From positions 186,001-250,000 of the forward strand of contig CAWCCQ010000003.1 in assembly GCA_963794215.1 (NCBI GenBank): a DNA stretch of 64,000 bases. Reading direction: 5' to 3'. The translations under genes were made by a program, and so were the position numbers. Source of the stretch: DATKRB01 sp963794215 (GTDB taxonomy: Bacteria; Actinomycetota; Acidimicrobiia; Acidimicrobiales; RAAP-2). Shown in pieces: positions 16,836-24,682 of the stretch (position 1 is the stretch's first letter; every line of letters begins with the position of its first letter). Below the pieces are notes generated by a model. The model made no database searches, was not told the origin of the DNA, and was given only the letters and a program-made list of their open reading frames with translations.

Positions 16836-16840
16836 CGACT

Positions 16841-16860
16841 GGGCTGTCTACATACAGCCC
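16841..16860. other. perfect hairpin next to the iterons
   Basis: GGGCTGT-CTACAT-ACAGCCC, a 7-bp perfect stem six bases after the last iteron and 44 bases before ssb. It lacks a T-run. It could be part of the origin or an ssb leader structure. Confidence 0.5.
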
Positions 16861-16904
16861 GTCGTCGTGTCAGGTCGATTCCCCACCCCCGAAAGGACCA
16901 CCAA

Positions 16905-17336
16905 ATGACCACGACCACCGGGATGGTCGGCAACCTGACGGCCGACCCCGAACTCCGATTCTCTGCGAAGGGCAAGGCGTGGACGAAGTTCCGGCTATCG
17001 GTTCAGCCCTACGAACCTGGCGCGGCTGAGCAACCCGCCGCCGCGTTCTACGACGTAGTCGCCTTCGGCACCTTGGCTGAAAACCTGGCCGAGTCGTGCA
17101 CCAAGGGCTCGAGGCTCTGTGTGGTCGGCAAGGTCGAGCGAGAGGCGTGGACCGGACGCGATGGCGTGGAACGAGTCAGCACCAAGATCGTTGCTGAGGG
17201 CATCGGTCCGGACCTGAGGTTCGCCAGCGCCACGAGCAACGCGACACGCCGGCAGGGCCCAAAGGATTCGCCTCTAGCGACTGCGCTCCTCGGTCCCGAC
17301 CCAGGGGGCAGCGACTTCGAGGAGGAGCCTTTTTGA
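16905..17336 (+). CDS. ssb: single-stranded DNA-binding protein
   Basis: OB-fold SSB of 143 residues: 'GMVGNLTADPELRFSAKGKA', 'YDVVAFGTLAENLAE' and 'GSRLCVVGKVEREAWTG'. It ends in 'DFEEEPF', the acidic tip that recruits partner proteins. GAAAGGA precedes the ATG. As part of the primase-helicase-ori-ssb block it likely serves element replication. Confidence 0.92.
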   Translation: MTTTTGMVGNLTADPELRFSAKGKAWTKFRLSVQPYEPGAAEQPAAAFYDVVAFGTLAENLAESCTKGSRLCVVGKVEREAWTGRDGVERVSTKIVAEGIGPDLRFASATSNATRRQGPKDSPLATALLGPDPGGSDFEEEPF

Positions 17337-17463
17337 TGTGCTGCTCGGCCCTCCCAACGCCGTCGTTACGACCTCCGCAGGACCCCCCGTGCGTGTGCGC
17401 GAGCGACGACGCCCAACCACCCGCCACTCATTTGCCCACGTCCACGGCTGTACAACAAGTACC

Positions 17464-17492
17464 TTGCAACAACCGATGGGTTGCTGTACGCT
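17464..17492 (+). promoter_or_regulatory. promoter candidate for serine recombinase, leaderless
   Basis: TTGCAA (17,464-17,469), a 17-base spacer, then TACGCT (17,487-17,492), 6 bases before the ATG at 17,499, so the transcript would be leaderless. CAACC-GAT-GGGTTG within the spacer forms a small palindrome, a possible operator. Confidence 0.45.
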
Positions 17493-17498
17493 TAGAGC

Positions 17499-18149
17499 AT
17501 GAGCCCGAAGCGTGGCACCAGGGTCGTTGGGTACATCAGGGTCAGCACCAGCGAGCAGGCAGACAGTGGCGCGGGGCTGGCTGCGCAGCGGTCAGCGATC
17601 GAGGCGGCCGCTCAGTCGAAGGGCTGGGAGCTGGTCACGATCCTCGAGGACCGCGGCATCTCAGCGAAGTCGACGAAGAATCGATCCTCCCTGGCTGCAG
17701 CGGTGGCGATGATCGAAGCCGGTGGCGCCGAGGCGCTGGTCGTGTCGAAGCTGGACCGACTCAGCAGGTCACTGGTCGACTTCGCCAACCTCATGCAACA
17801 GGCGCAGTCCAATGGCTGGGCGATCGTTGTCCTGGACAGCGACTTCGACATGACGACGGCGTCGGGTCGCCTGATGGCCAACATGCTGGCCAGCTTCGCC
17901 GAGTTCGAACGCGAGCTGATCAGTCAGCGGACGAAGGACGGGCTTGCGGCCAAGCGTGCAGCCGGCGTGCAGATCGGTCGACCTCGCACCATGCCTGCCA
18001 AGGTCGTGGCCAGGATCGAACGGGAGCACGCTGCCGGCAAGAGTCTGCGGTCGATTGCGGAACGGTTGAACGAGGACGCCATTCCGACAGCGCAGGGCGG
18101 CGCGCAGTGGCACGCTTCGACCGTGAAGGCGGTTCTCGCCCGCTCGTAA
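17499..18149 (+). CDS. serine recombinase (resolvase/invertase family)
   Basis: 216 residues. The N-terminal catalytic domain has the nucleophile in 'VVGYIRVSTSEQ', and 'SKLDRLSRSLVDFANL' and 'FAEFERELISQRTKDGLAAK' are conserved. A short C-terminal HTH follows ('GKSLRSIAERLNEDAIPT'). Such proteins resolve plasmid multimers or invert segments. It is too short for a large serine integrase, so it is not the enzyme that uses the patA site. No res site was recognised. Confidence 0.88.
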   Translation: MSPKRGTRVVGYIRVSTSEQADSGAGLAAQRSAIEAAAQSKGWELVTILEDRGISAKSTKNRSSLAAAVAMIEAGGAEALVVSKLDRLSRSLVDFANLMQQAQSNGWAIVVLDSDFDMTTASGRLMANMLASFAEFERELISQRTKDGLAAKRAAGVQIGRPRTMPAKVVARIEREHAAGKSLRSIAERLNEDAIPTAQGGAQWHASTVKAVLARS

Positions 18150-18333
18150 CCGCACTGGCGCGCCATACCGTCGCCATACCGTCGCCGCTGCTTCCACATC
18201 TCGCCGCGTGCGCAGTGCGAGGAGACGTCCAACTGCCCGCCAAATCCGATTTCGGCGTTGACATCGCGTTGACACGGCCCGCTGACTTGGGGCGCAACGT
18301 GCCGCAGTTGAGGTGCGGTCAAGAGGTCGACGC

Positions 18334-18813
18334 ATGAGTCGAGCCGGTGAACGGGCGCCTGACTTCGAACCGGGGAACACGCTTTCACTCCGTCACGGTG
18401 CCTACAGTGAGCGCGCCATCGCCGAGCGCGCGGCCCTCGTCCACGCCGCTCTATTCGACGTCGCACCCTGGTGCGCCGAGGACAAGTTCTTGCCGAGCGT
18501 GAATCGCTACCTGCAGGCAACCGCTCGAGAGCAGCTGGCGCACGAAGCGCTGATGGCCAGCACCAAGCTCTCGCCTCGTCTGCTCGAGACAGCGACCGCC
18601 GCAGCACGGTTGGCGTGGCAGATGGGCGACCAGCTTGGGCTCACACCAGCAGGGCACGCACGACTCAAGCTGCTCGTGGCCGGCGCCACCGAAGCCGAAG
18701 CGTCACTCGCCGACCTGGCCGAGCAAGGCCGACAGACAACGGGCTATCGCCGCATGATCGAGGCCCAGACGAACGATGCCAATCGCATCACCGACGCCGG
18801 AGACGAGTCGTGA
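18334..18813 (+). CDS. terminase small subunit-like protein
   Basis: 159 residues with the N-terminal 'FEPGNTLSLRHGAYS' block common to phage small-terminase-like proteins, then an all-helical body. AAGAGG lies upstream of ATG 18334. Its stop overlaps the next gene, and the large terminase follows 0.7 kb later, which supports a packaging role. Family assignment rests on the short motif and context. Confidence 0.6.
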   Translation: MSRAGERAPDFEPGNTLSLRHGAYSERAIAERAALVHAALFDVAPWCAEDKFLPSVNRYLQATAREQLAHEALMASTKLSPRLLETATAAARLAWQMGDQLGLTPAGHARLKLLVAGATEAEASLADLAEQGRQTTGYRRMIEAQTNDANRITDAGDES

Positions 18814-19144
18814 GCGCATCACGCCGCAAGGGAACCGCGTTCGAGTCCCTCGTGGTCGCCTATCTGCGTGCAACGGCTTCGAGTACGCCAGCGCCGCGCC
18901 CTGGCCGGATCGTCAGACCGCGGTGACGTCCGCCGGCATCCCCGGCGTGATGATCGAGTGCAAGGCGGAGAAGAGCATCGACCTGGCGGGCTACATGGCC
19001 GAAGTCGCTGAGGAGAAGGCCCACGCGGACGCCCAGATCGGCGTCGCAGTCGTCAAGCGTCGCAACAAGGGTGTGGATCAGGCCTACGTGGTCATGCCCC
19101 TGAGCCAGTTCGCGGAACTACTGCGAGACGAGGAGACCCAATGA
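18810..19144 (+). CDS. PDDEXK-like small phage nuclease (frameshift)
   Basis: About 111 residues once one missing base near 18,870 is allowed for: 'SRRKGTAFESLVVAYLR' joins 'NGFEYASAAPWPDRQT', 'GVMIECKAEKSIDLAGYMAE' and 'AYVVMPLSQFAELL'. The E-C-K of MIECK and the upstream Glu and Asp suggest a PD-(D/E)XK nuclease resembling phage Holliday-junction resolvases. GTG 18810 overlaps the terS stop; the 3' end overlaps the next ATG. Confidence 0.6.
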
Positions 19145-19335
19145 GCCCAGACGACTACGTCACGCTGCCCGAATACCAGTGTCGGGGAAAGATCGGCTTC
19201 AACACCAAGGCCCGGGCCAAGCTGATCGCCAAACGCACCATGACCCGAAGCGGCGGCGGGGTCATCAGCGCCTACCTCTGCGTCCATTGCGGCTTCTTCC
19301 ATGTCGGCCATGCCCCCCGCAGAAAGGCTTCCTGA
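19141..19335 (+). CDS. small Cys/His protein of phage type
   Basis: 64 residues. 'YQCRGKIGF' and 'YLCVHCGFFHVGH' give Cys, CxxC and a downstream His, a probable zinc knuckle. Proteins of this kind are common in actinobacterial phage early or packaging regions and have no known function. It overlaps both neighbours by 4 and 1 bases. Confidence 0.6.
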   Translation: MSPDDYVTLPEYQCRGKIGFNTKARAKLIAKRTMTRSGGGVISAYLCVHCGFFHVGHAPRRKAS

Positions 19336-19496
19336 TGCCCCGTCGTACGTCCCTGGTCAAGGCAAGGCCACCGAGAGCCCGCCGCGGCTCGTCGTCGGGC
19401 GGCAAGCAACGCGGCTCACCGCGAGAGATGAAGCGGCAGCACGCCACGCCACGGACCGTCAGACGCTCGCCCGCCAGGGCGGAGGAAGCCGAGTGA
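19335..19496 (+). CDS. small basic protein
   Basis: 53 residues, very rich in Arg and Lys ('RRTSLVKARPPRARRG'). ATG 19335 overlaps the previous stop, and the stop overlaps the GTG of the large terminase, so it is part of a tightly coupled series. A nucleic-acid-binding role is a guess from charge only. Confidence 0.4.
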   Translation: MPRRTSLVKARPPRARRGSSSGGKQRGSPREMKRQHATPRTVRRSPARAEEAE

Positions 19497-21007
19497 CCGC
19501 CAACGCCGAAGCTCTGGCTCTGTTGGGTGCCCTGGTGCTCGAGGATGGCCACCTGTGGGGCGACGTCGCCCAACCCTGGCAGTGGGCGCTCGCCGAATGG
19601 CTGCTCGACCCCGACCCTGGCGCGCCCTCTTCGAGGTGGGAGAGCCGTCCTCGTGGAGGATCGAAGACCACCGATGTCAGTGGCATCGCCATGGTGTCGA
19701 TGCTCACGGTCATGGGCGCCGGATCGCGCGCCTATGCGATCGCCGTCGACCGCGACCAAGGCCGCTTGATCGTGGACGCTGCCGCCGGTTTTGTGGCACG
19801 GACTCCAGCCCTCTCGAGCGCCGTCACGGTGAATAACTTCACGATCTCCACCGGATCGGGGAGTGTGCTCGAGGTCCTGGCCGCCGACGCCGCATCGTCG
19901 TGGGGACTCAAGCCGGCCCTGATCGTGGCCGACGAGTTCTGCCAATGGCCGAACACGAACAACGCCAAGCAGCTCTGGCAAGCGGCCCACTCGTCCATGG
20001 GCAAGGTGGCCGGGGCCAGGCTGGTCTGCGCCTCGACCTCAGGTGATCCTGGTCACTGGAGCCACCGGATTCTACGAAGCCGCTCTCGCGTCACCTTCGT
20101 GGACCGTCCAGGAGACGCCAGGACCGCTTCCGTGGGCGTCGGCGGCATTCCTCGCCGAACAACGCGCCATGCTGCCTGAGAGCGTCTACCGGCGGCTGCA
20201 CCTCAACGAGTGGGCTGCGCCAGAGGACCGCCTGACGAACATCGACGACGTCCAGGCCTGCGTCACACTGACTGGCCCACTCGAGTGGTCACCGGGCAGA
20301 AACATGTCATCGGAGTCGACCTCGGGATCACGAATGACCGCACCGTGGCCGCCGTCATGCACGCTGAACGCCTGCCCTCCGAAGACGGGCACGAGGTGGT
20401 CCAGCGCGTCCTCCTCGACCGCATGGAGGTCTGGACGCCGACCCGTGGCCATCCGGTCGACCTGACCGCAGTGGAGGAGTGGATCGAGCTGGCCGCCCGC
20501 CAGTACCGAGCGCACGTCGTGGTGGACCCGTACCAAGCCGTGGCCATGACCCAGCGCATCCGCTCCAAGGGCGTCACGATCGATGAGTTCACCTTCTCGC
20601 AGGCCTCCGTCGGCCGCTTGGCCATGGCGCTGCACACAACCATCCGAGACCACCGCTTAGCCATTCCCGACGACCCCGAACTGATCGACGAGCTCGTCAA
20701 CGTGCGCCTACGTGAGACGAGCCCGAACGTTTACCGCCTCGACCACGACCCCGACCGACACGATGACCGGGCCATCGCTCTGGCGCTCGCCATCCTGTCC
20801 CTCACCACGACGCCCGCTCCCGGCGGCATGGTCATGTACTCCGACGAAGAGTGGGCTCGGATCAAGCTCATCCAAGCCCGCACCCTGGGCACCATTCCCA
20901 AGGTGCGCCCGTTCGTCGGCGGCACGAGCTTTGTGGGCGACAGCGCCCTCGGCATGGGCCCTGATCAGTCGGACAACGGTAAGACCGCCGTGAGCCCGTT
21001 TGCGTGA
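19493..21007 (+). CDS. terminase large subunit (two frameshifts)
   Basis: ATP-driven DNA-packaging motor. The N-terminal ATPase shows a deviant Walker A 'SRPRGGSKTTDVSG' and Walker B 'PALIVADEFCQW', then 'LVCASTSGDPGHWSHRI'. After a shift near 20,070 it continues 'YEAALASPSWTVQETPG' and 'RRLHLNEWAAPEDRLTN'; after a second near 20,285 the nuclease domain reads 'HVIGVDLGITNDRTVAA' (metal-binding Asp) and 'VVVDPYQAVAMTQRI'. It starts at GTG 19493, with GGAGG eight bases upstream. It is the clearest phage gene of the element. No portal gene follows. Confidence 0.82.
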
Positions 21008-21414
21008 GTACCTGTTCCCATACCAGGGGCCGGCGTTTTCATCTCGGCGCCCGTCGCTGAGCGGCTGCGTCATGGGCTCCTGCGCGATCTGGAAGCGGCC
21101 CGGCGCAACGGCGAGTCGGTTCACCCCGACGTGGAAGAGACGGTCCGGCTGATCGATGAGGTCGGCGCGCGCGTGGGCAAACAGAAACCTTCCGGGTCTT
21201 CCGCAGAACCTTCCGAAGCGTGACACACAATCTTCCGAGGTTGTGGAGTGGATCTCAGTGACCCAGGCCGCCGCCATCTTGGACTGCTCGACCCGCAACG
21301 TTCGCGATCTTCTTGATCGCGAATCGCTCCACGGCGAGAAGCTCGGCGGCTTGTGGAGAGTTTGCGCAGCTTCGGTCGACAGCACGAAAGGAAGGCACGA
21401 AATGCCCACACTGA
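21004..21414 (+). CDS. HTH protein downstream of terminase (frame uncertain)
   Basis: Two conserved-looking pieces lie in different frames: 'ISAPVAERLRHGLLRDLEAA' to about 21,220, then 'EWISVTQAAAILDCSTRNVR' plus DLLDRESLHGEKLGGLWRV, an HTH_17 domain. They probably form one DNA-binding protein starting at GTG 21004 inside the terL stop, with indels near 21,045 and 21,220. The 3' end is uncertain; a stop at 21,412-21,414 is reached only in a third frame. An operator-like 15-mer lies within its first codons. Confidence 0.45.
21012..21026. promoter_or_regulatory. second copy of the repressor-operator-like 15-mer
   Basis: CTGTTCCCATACCAG, 14 of 15 bases identical to the palindrome over the XRE start codon (14,394-14,408). 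It is just after the large terminase, where a promoter for the following genes could be. Confidence 0.35.
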
Positions 21415-22004
21415 CCGAGGCAGAAGCCGCCCTCGAGGCCGCCCACCGGCGGCTCAGCCTCGCAAGCCTGGCGCTGCAGGAAGCTCGGGCCAAGGCCAAC
21501 ACTGTCCGCCAGCAGCCCGACAGGGTGACGCCCGCCGACATCGCAACGGCCGATGACGCCGTGACCCACGCCGAGCTGATCCTCGACGCCGCCAACGCTG
21601 CCGTACCGCCCCTGAGCGCGGCCGTGCAAGCTGCCCGGGCGGACGAGCTGTGCGACGAGATCGTCGGACAGCTGGCCGCGCTCGGTAGTGACGTCCGACA
21701 AGCTCTCGACGCCTTGGCCAGCACGCTCGCCCCGCTCACGTCGGCTGTGTTGGCTTACGACAAGTTCACCGAGGCAAGCGTGATCCAGCTGGGACGAGTG
21801 GGCACGGTCAGCCCGAGAGTCAAGATCGGCCGCCACACAACCCCGCAGGTCGACCGGCTCCAGGTCGCCAGCTGTCGTGGCGCCGGCCAGGTGGCCCGGC
21901 TCCTCAAGCCAGTCATGGAACGCGTCGGCGCCCCCCGCCAAGTCATCGAGAACCTGGCGCTGCTCGCTGCCGGCGCCCCGAACCTCCCAGGGACCGAATC
22001 GTGA
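21402..22004 (+). CDS. helical protein, unknown function
   Basis: 200 residues, Ala-rich and mostly helical, beginning 'MPTLTEAEAALEAAHRRLSL' with heptad-like spacing for about 90 residues (possible coiled coil), then a Pro/Lys-containing C-terminal part. AAGGAAGG precedes ATG 21402. The same frame is open upstream into the HTH region, so the boundary depends on indels there. By position (after terminase) a scaffold-like role is conceivable, but nothing in the sequence shows it. Confidence 0.55.
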   Translation: MPTLTEAEAALEAAHRRLSLASLALQEARAKANTVRQQPDRVTPADIATADDAVTHAELILDAANAAVPPLSAAVQAARADELCDEIVGQLAALGSDVRQALDALASTLAPLTSAVLAYDKFTEASVIQLGRVGTVSPRVKIGRHTTPQVDRLQVASCRGAGQVARLLKPVMERVGAPRQVIENLALLAAGAPNLPGTES

Positions 22005-22288
22005 GAGTCGTCACCGGACCAATCACGGGACCCACCAGCGACGAGCTCCAGGCGATCGCTCGGTCACTGAAGACCAACCGCTCTCGCAACCACGTACGGG
22101 AGTTGGCGGCGCAGTACGACGTCGAAGAGGAGTACGTCGAGCTGGTCGCCGAAGCCGTTGCCGGCGGAACGTTCCGTTTCGAATCCACCCCCGCCAACCT
22201 CATCCTCGAGTCCGCCTCAACCAAAGGAGCATACCCCAAATGGCATGCCACCGACACAGCGAGTCGCAAGCAGTCGCACGAATCTTGA
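22001..22288 (+). CDS. hypothetical small protein
   Basis: 95 residues from GTG 22001, overlapping the previous stop (GTGA). 'TSDELQAIARSLKTNRSRNH' and 'VRELAAQYDVEEEYVELVAE' look like a helical, possibly HTH-like fold. The last 20 residues lose the pattern, so an indel near the end is possible. Function unknown. Confidence 0.5.
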   Translation: MRVVTGPITGPTSDELQAIARSLKTNRSRNHVRELAAQYDVEEEYVELVAEAVAGGTFRFESTPANLILESASTKGAYPKWHATDTASRKQSHES

Positions 22289-22752
22289 AGGACCACGGCA
22301 ACAGCCCTCGAGGCCGATACGCCTGGTCGCACGAACGCTCGGCATCGATGAAGCCACGGTCGACGCGGAGCCTTCACGAGTCGACCGGCGCGCCAGCGAA
22401 GACGGTGACCGAGTCGGGCGGTGATGCCAGTGGCATCGGCCCTTCCCGCCACGAGCAGTTCATCCGAGAGAGCGCGGAAGACCTTGTCGACCGCGTAAAT
22501 CGGGCCGAAGCAGGATCTGTACAAAGGCCAGCCTCGCAGGACCTCGCCGCGGTGGCGTTCGCCACGCTTCGGCTGATCATGTCTCCGATCTGGAGCGCAA
22601 CGATGGTCCCTTCGGTCGGTTCTCTGTCGTCAGCCGCGCTCCATCCGCCGGTCTCGCCTTTTCCCCTTCCTTGGAGGCGAGCCGGCACCGTCGGACGGCC
22701 CGGGGGTCTACCTCCTTCTGACCCGGGCCGTCCGACACCCCTCCAGGCGTGA
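22240..22752 (+). CDS. possible hypothetical protein (weak)
   Basis: An open frame of 170 codons from ATG 22240, with AAAGGAG about ten bases upstream. 'RHEQFIRESAEDLVDRVNRA' and 'DLAAVAFATLRLIMSPIWS' look protein-like. A competing frame at 22,290-22,424 reads 'IRLVARTLGIDEATVDAEPS', so the gene may be broken. Its end overlaps a strong hairpin, making the C-terminus doubtful. Confidence 0.3.
   Translation: MACHRHSESQAVARILKDHGNSPRGRYAWSHERSASMKPRSTRSLHESTGAPAKTVTESGGDASGIGPSRHEQFIRESAEDLVDRVNRAEAGSVQRPASQDLAAVAFATLRLIMSPIWSATMVPSVGSLSSAALHPPVSPFPLPWRRAGTVGRPGGLPPSDPGRPTPLQA
22690..22736. terminator. strong hairpin closing the phage-like gene block
   Basis: Perfect 15-bp arms GTCGGACGGCCCGGG and CCCGGGCCGTCCGAC around a 17-base loop. 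It stands between the phage-type genes and the cargo half. There is no T-tract, as is common for high-GC terminators. Confidence 0.65.
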
Positions 22753-22806
22753 GAATTCAGATGTCAAGGAACATCGACGATCTAGCGGGGGCGTAGCCTC
22801 ACCACC

Positions 22807-23184
22807 GTGCCAAAGGCCATCCCGATCCGAGAAGGTGAGGACGCTCCACCGCCAGAGGCGATCGTTGTCCGTTGCGGGTTGATGCACCCCGCAGACCTCG
22901 GCCAGCAAGCCGTCGAGTTCCAGCGGGTCTATGGGCGCCTCGGCGTCACTGTCTGGGTCTCCACGAAAGCACTGGAGCTGATCCTTCCAGGAGTCCCTTT
23001 GGCTCCTCAGTATCCGTGGATCTCAGTAGCTAGTGTGGGTGACCTGGGGGCTTTCGAACTCCTGCCGACGTTCGACGCCCCACACTTCACGGTCTTTCTG
23101 TCCTCAGTTATGGCCTCTGAGCTGGAATTTCTCCGTTCGCTGTTCAGGAAGATAAGAAATCCGATCTATGTCCCACCCGGTTAA
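22807..23184 (+). CDS. unknown protein, first of a cargo pair
   Basis: 125 residues from GTG 22807: 'EAIVVRCGLMHPADLGQQAV', 'GRLGVTVWVSTKALELI', 'VASVGDLGAFELLPTFDAPH' and 'FTVFLSSVMASELEFLRSLF'. It is a mixed alpha/beta protein I do not recognise. The next gene follows closely, suggesting an operon. Such adjacent small gene pairs in islands are often toxin-antitoxin-like, but no catalytic motif supports that here. Confidence 0.6.
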   Translation: MPKAIPIREGEDAPPPEAIVVRCGLMHPADLGQQAVEFQRVYGRLGVTVWVSTKALELILPGVPLAPQYPWISVASVGDLGAFELLPTFDAPHFTVFLSSVMASELEFLRSLFRKIRNPIYVPPG

Positions 23185-23245
23185 CCCCTCGGGCTATAAC
23201 CCCGGTAACATGCCTCAGGCACCTTCGTCGAGGGGACGGTGTGTT

Positions 23246-23494
23246 ATGGATACCCGTGACATCTGGGTCGACTTCAATGAGGTAGCTCCCGATTTTAAGG
23301 TCTACTCACGCACCGAGTACTTGACTGAGGGGCACTACGCCAATGTTGGCAACCTCGTCGTGGCCGGAGATTACGAAGGTAATCGGTGTCAGGCCAGGGT
23401 GCTCAGCGTACAAGGTGATGTCGTTGAACTGCAGCTGGATCGAGACACCTTCCACCCGGCCCCGTACGACGACGAGGCGCTCCAGAGCGCCTAA
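23246..23494 (+). CDS. unknown small acidic protein, second of a cargo pair
   Basis: 82 residues from ATG 23246 (GGGGACGG upstream): 'DTRDIWVDFNEVAPDFKVYS', 'HYANVGNLVVAGDYEGNRCQ' and 'ARVLSVQGDVVELQLD', a small beta-barrel-like pattern. An alternative in-frame ATG at 23,168 overlaps the preceding gene by 17 bases. Function unknown. Confidence 0.6.
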   Translation: MDTRDIWVDFNEVAPDFKVYSRTEYLTEGHYANVGNLVVAGDYEGNRCQARVLSVQGDVVELQLDRDTFHPAPYDDEALQSA

Positions 23495-23514
23495 GCCCTA
23501 CTCCTGTGGCTGAA

Positions 23515-23805
23515 TCAGCCAAATCTTGTTATTCGGGGCGCCCCGCCAGGTAGTGAGAGTCCACCGTCAGCGGGCGTCTGCCGAAGCATCTTGTAGACGG
23601 CCTGCGGTTGAACACCGAGCATCGTTGCAATCTCGGCTACTGAGTGCCGCTTGCGCAGCTCGAATGCTGATTGCGTTCGGACCAGGGCCAGGTCGCTGAC
23701 CATCATCAGGTGGTCATCCATGACGGCCTTGGCCGTCTTGATCCGCTCGACCGGATCAGCGATGCTTCGCACCTGGTCAAGACTGAGGGTGTTGTCACGG
23801 GCCAT
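23515..23805 (-). CDS. small HTH DNA-binding protein
   Basis: 96 residues. The central 'RKRHSVAEIATMLGVQPQAV' plus YKMLR is a resolvase/sigma-like HTH. The N-terminal part is helical ('IKTAKAVMDDHLMMVSDLAL'). Just upstream of ATG 23805 lie a perfect 7-bp-arm palindrome and a second half site 22 bp away, so autoregulation is likely. It is convergent with the unknown pair. Confidence 0.68.
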   Translation of the reverse strand: MARDNTLSLDQVRSIADPVERIKTAKAVMDDHLMMVSDLALVRTQSAFELRKRHSVAEIATMLGVQPQAVYKMLRQTPADGGLSLPGGAPRITRFG

Positions 23806-23813
23806 GCCCTGAA

Positions 23814-23854
23814 GTTACCGGCTAGGCGGTAACGCTGTCAACCCTAGGCGGTAA
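23814..23854. promoter_or_regulatory. two-site operator upstream of the small HTH gene
   Basis: GTTACCG-GCTAGG-CGGTAAC is a perfect palindrome at 23,814-23,833. CTAGGCGGTAA from its right half recurs at 23,844-23,854, exactly 22 bp (two helical turns) on. The site starts 8 bases from the HTH start codon. Confidence 0.6.
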
Positions 23855-24096
23855 TCAGGGCCGCCTGAGGCGGGTCGCGCTCCGGGCGCTGGGATCCGGG
23901 CCGCCGTAGGGGCGTCCACGACCACCGCCGCCTGGTAGCCGAACTGCTCGCCTTCGACGCACGTGCACCGGAGACCGTGATCCTGGTCGTGCCACCTCGC
24001 CATCGCCTCGACTGCCACCTGCACCGCGATGTCCCTGGTCATGGGCGGGAGCCTAACGAAGGCAGCCTCCCCCAGGTCCGCAAAGTAGATGCCCAT
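23815..24096 (-). CDS. possible hypothetical protein (weak)
   Basis: An open frame of 93 codons from ATG 24096, or from ATG 24042: 'MTRDIAVQVAVEAMARWHDQ', 'DHGLRCTCVEGEQFGYQAAV'. The first 60 residues look genuine; the Pro/Ala/Gly-rich tail runs into the operator of the HTH gene and may be read-through after an indel. Function unknown. Confidence 0.35.
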   Translation of the reverse strand: MGIYFADLGEAAFVRLPPMTRDIAVQVAVEAMARWHDQDHGLRCTCVEGEQFGYQAAVVVDAPTAARIPAPGARPASGGPDYRLGLTALPPSR

Positions 24097-24289
24097 GGCC
24101 CAACCCCCATTCAAGAGCACCTTGGGGGTTTCCGACCAAGCCTCCTCGGCTCACCGTTGAACCTACGACTTTTTGCCTCTCTGCGCTTGGGTGACGCGGC
24201 GCCACGAAGATCGGGCCGAAGCGCACGCCGTCGTCCCCACACCCCCGTTGGTCCACCATGTCGTCACAACCCGGCGTTACGGTCCCCGC

Positions 24290-24463
24290 ATGGCTGAGGA
24301 CGAAGACCTGGCGCGACTGCGATGGATCGTGGATGCGGACTGCAACGCCCTGAGGGCCGAAACGGAACGTCTGCGACAACTACACGGACCGGTAGCGCCG
24401 TCCCACCGCAAGCGGGCCGTCCAGGCCGGCCGGGTCTCGACGTCCCTTTGGGGCACTGCCTGA
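24290..24463 (+). CDS. possible small protein (weak)
   Basis: 57 residues: 'MAEDEDLARLRWIVDADCNA' then LRAETERLRQL, a short helical segment and a basic tail. No clear ribosome-binding site. It is the only open frame with protein-like composition between 24,100 and 24,560; the rest of 24,100-24,776 holds hairpins and no gene that I can support. Confidence 0.3.
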   Translation: MAEDEDLARLRWIVDADCNALRAETERLRQLHGPVAPSHRKRAVQAGRVSTSLWGTA

Positions 24464-24562
24464 CCCCAAGCGAGGGCGCCCTCGCGCGACTTGCACCGCG
24501 GGGAGGTTGGAGGACATCCAGCGGGTGTGAGGGCGCCGACTCGTCCACATCCACCAGCGGTA

Positions 24563-24626
24563 GTCGTGCGGCCCGGGGCCATACCTGTCTCGAAATGCGT
24601 TGTGGTGGCGCCCCGGGCCGCACGAC
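24563..24626. other. 16-bp-arm inverted repeat
   Basis: GTCGTGCGGCCCGGGG at 24,563-24,578 is repeated inverted at 24,611-24,626 with a 32-base loop. It is the first of three palindromes next to the 3' end of the second tyrosine recombinase. Confidence 0.7.
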
Positions 24627-24682
24627 GGAGTCTGCCAGATTCACCCCCCGACGCCTGATGGCGGTCGCGGAGCACGCCGTTC

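Noticed and set aside
17499..18149. Serine recombinase as the integrase of the element or an IS607-type transposase
   Set aside because: It lacks the large C-terminal domains of serine integrases, it is in the middle of the element, and no tnpB partner is present. The tyrosine integrase beside attL fits better.
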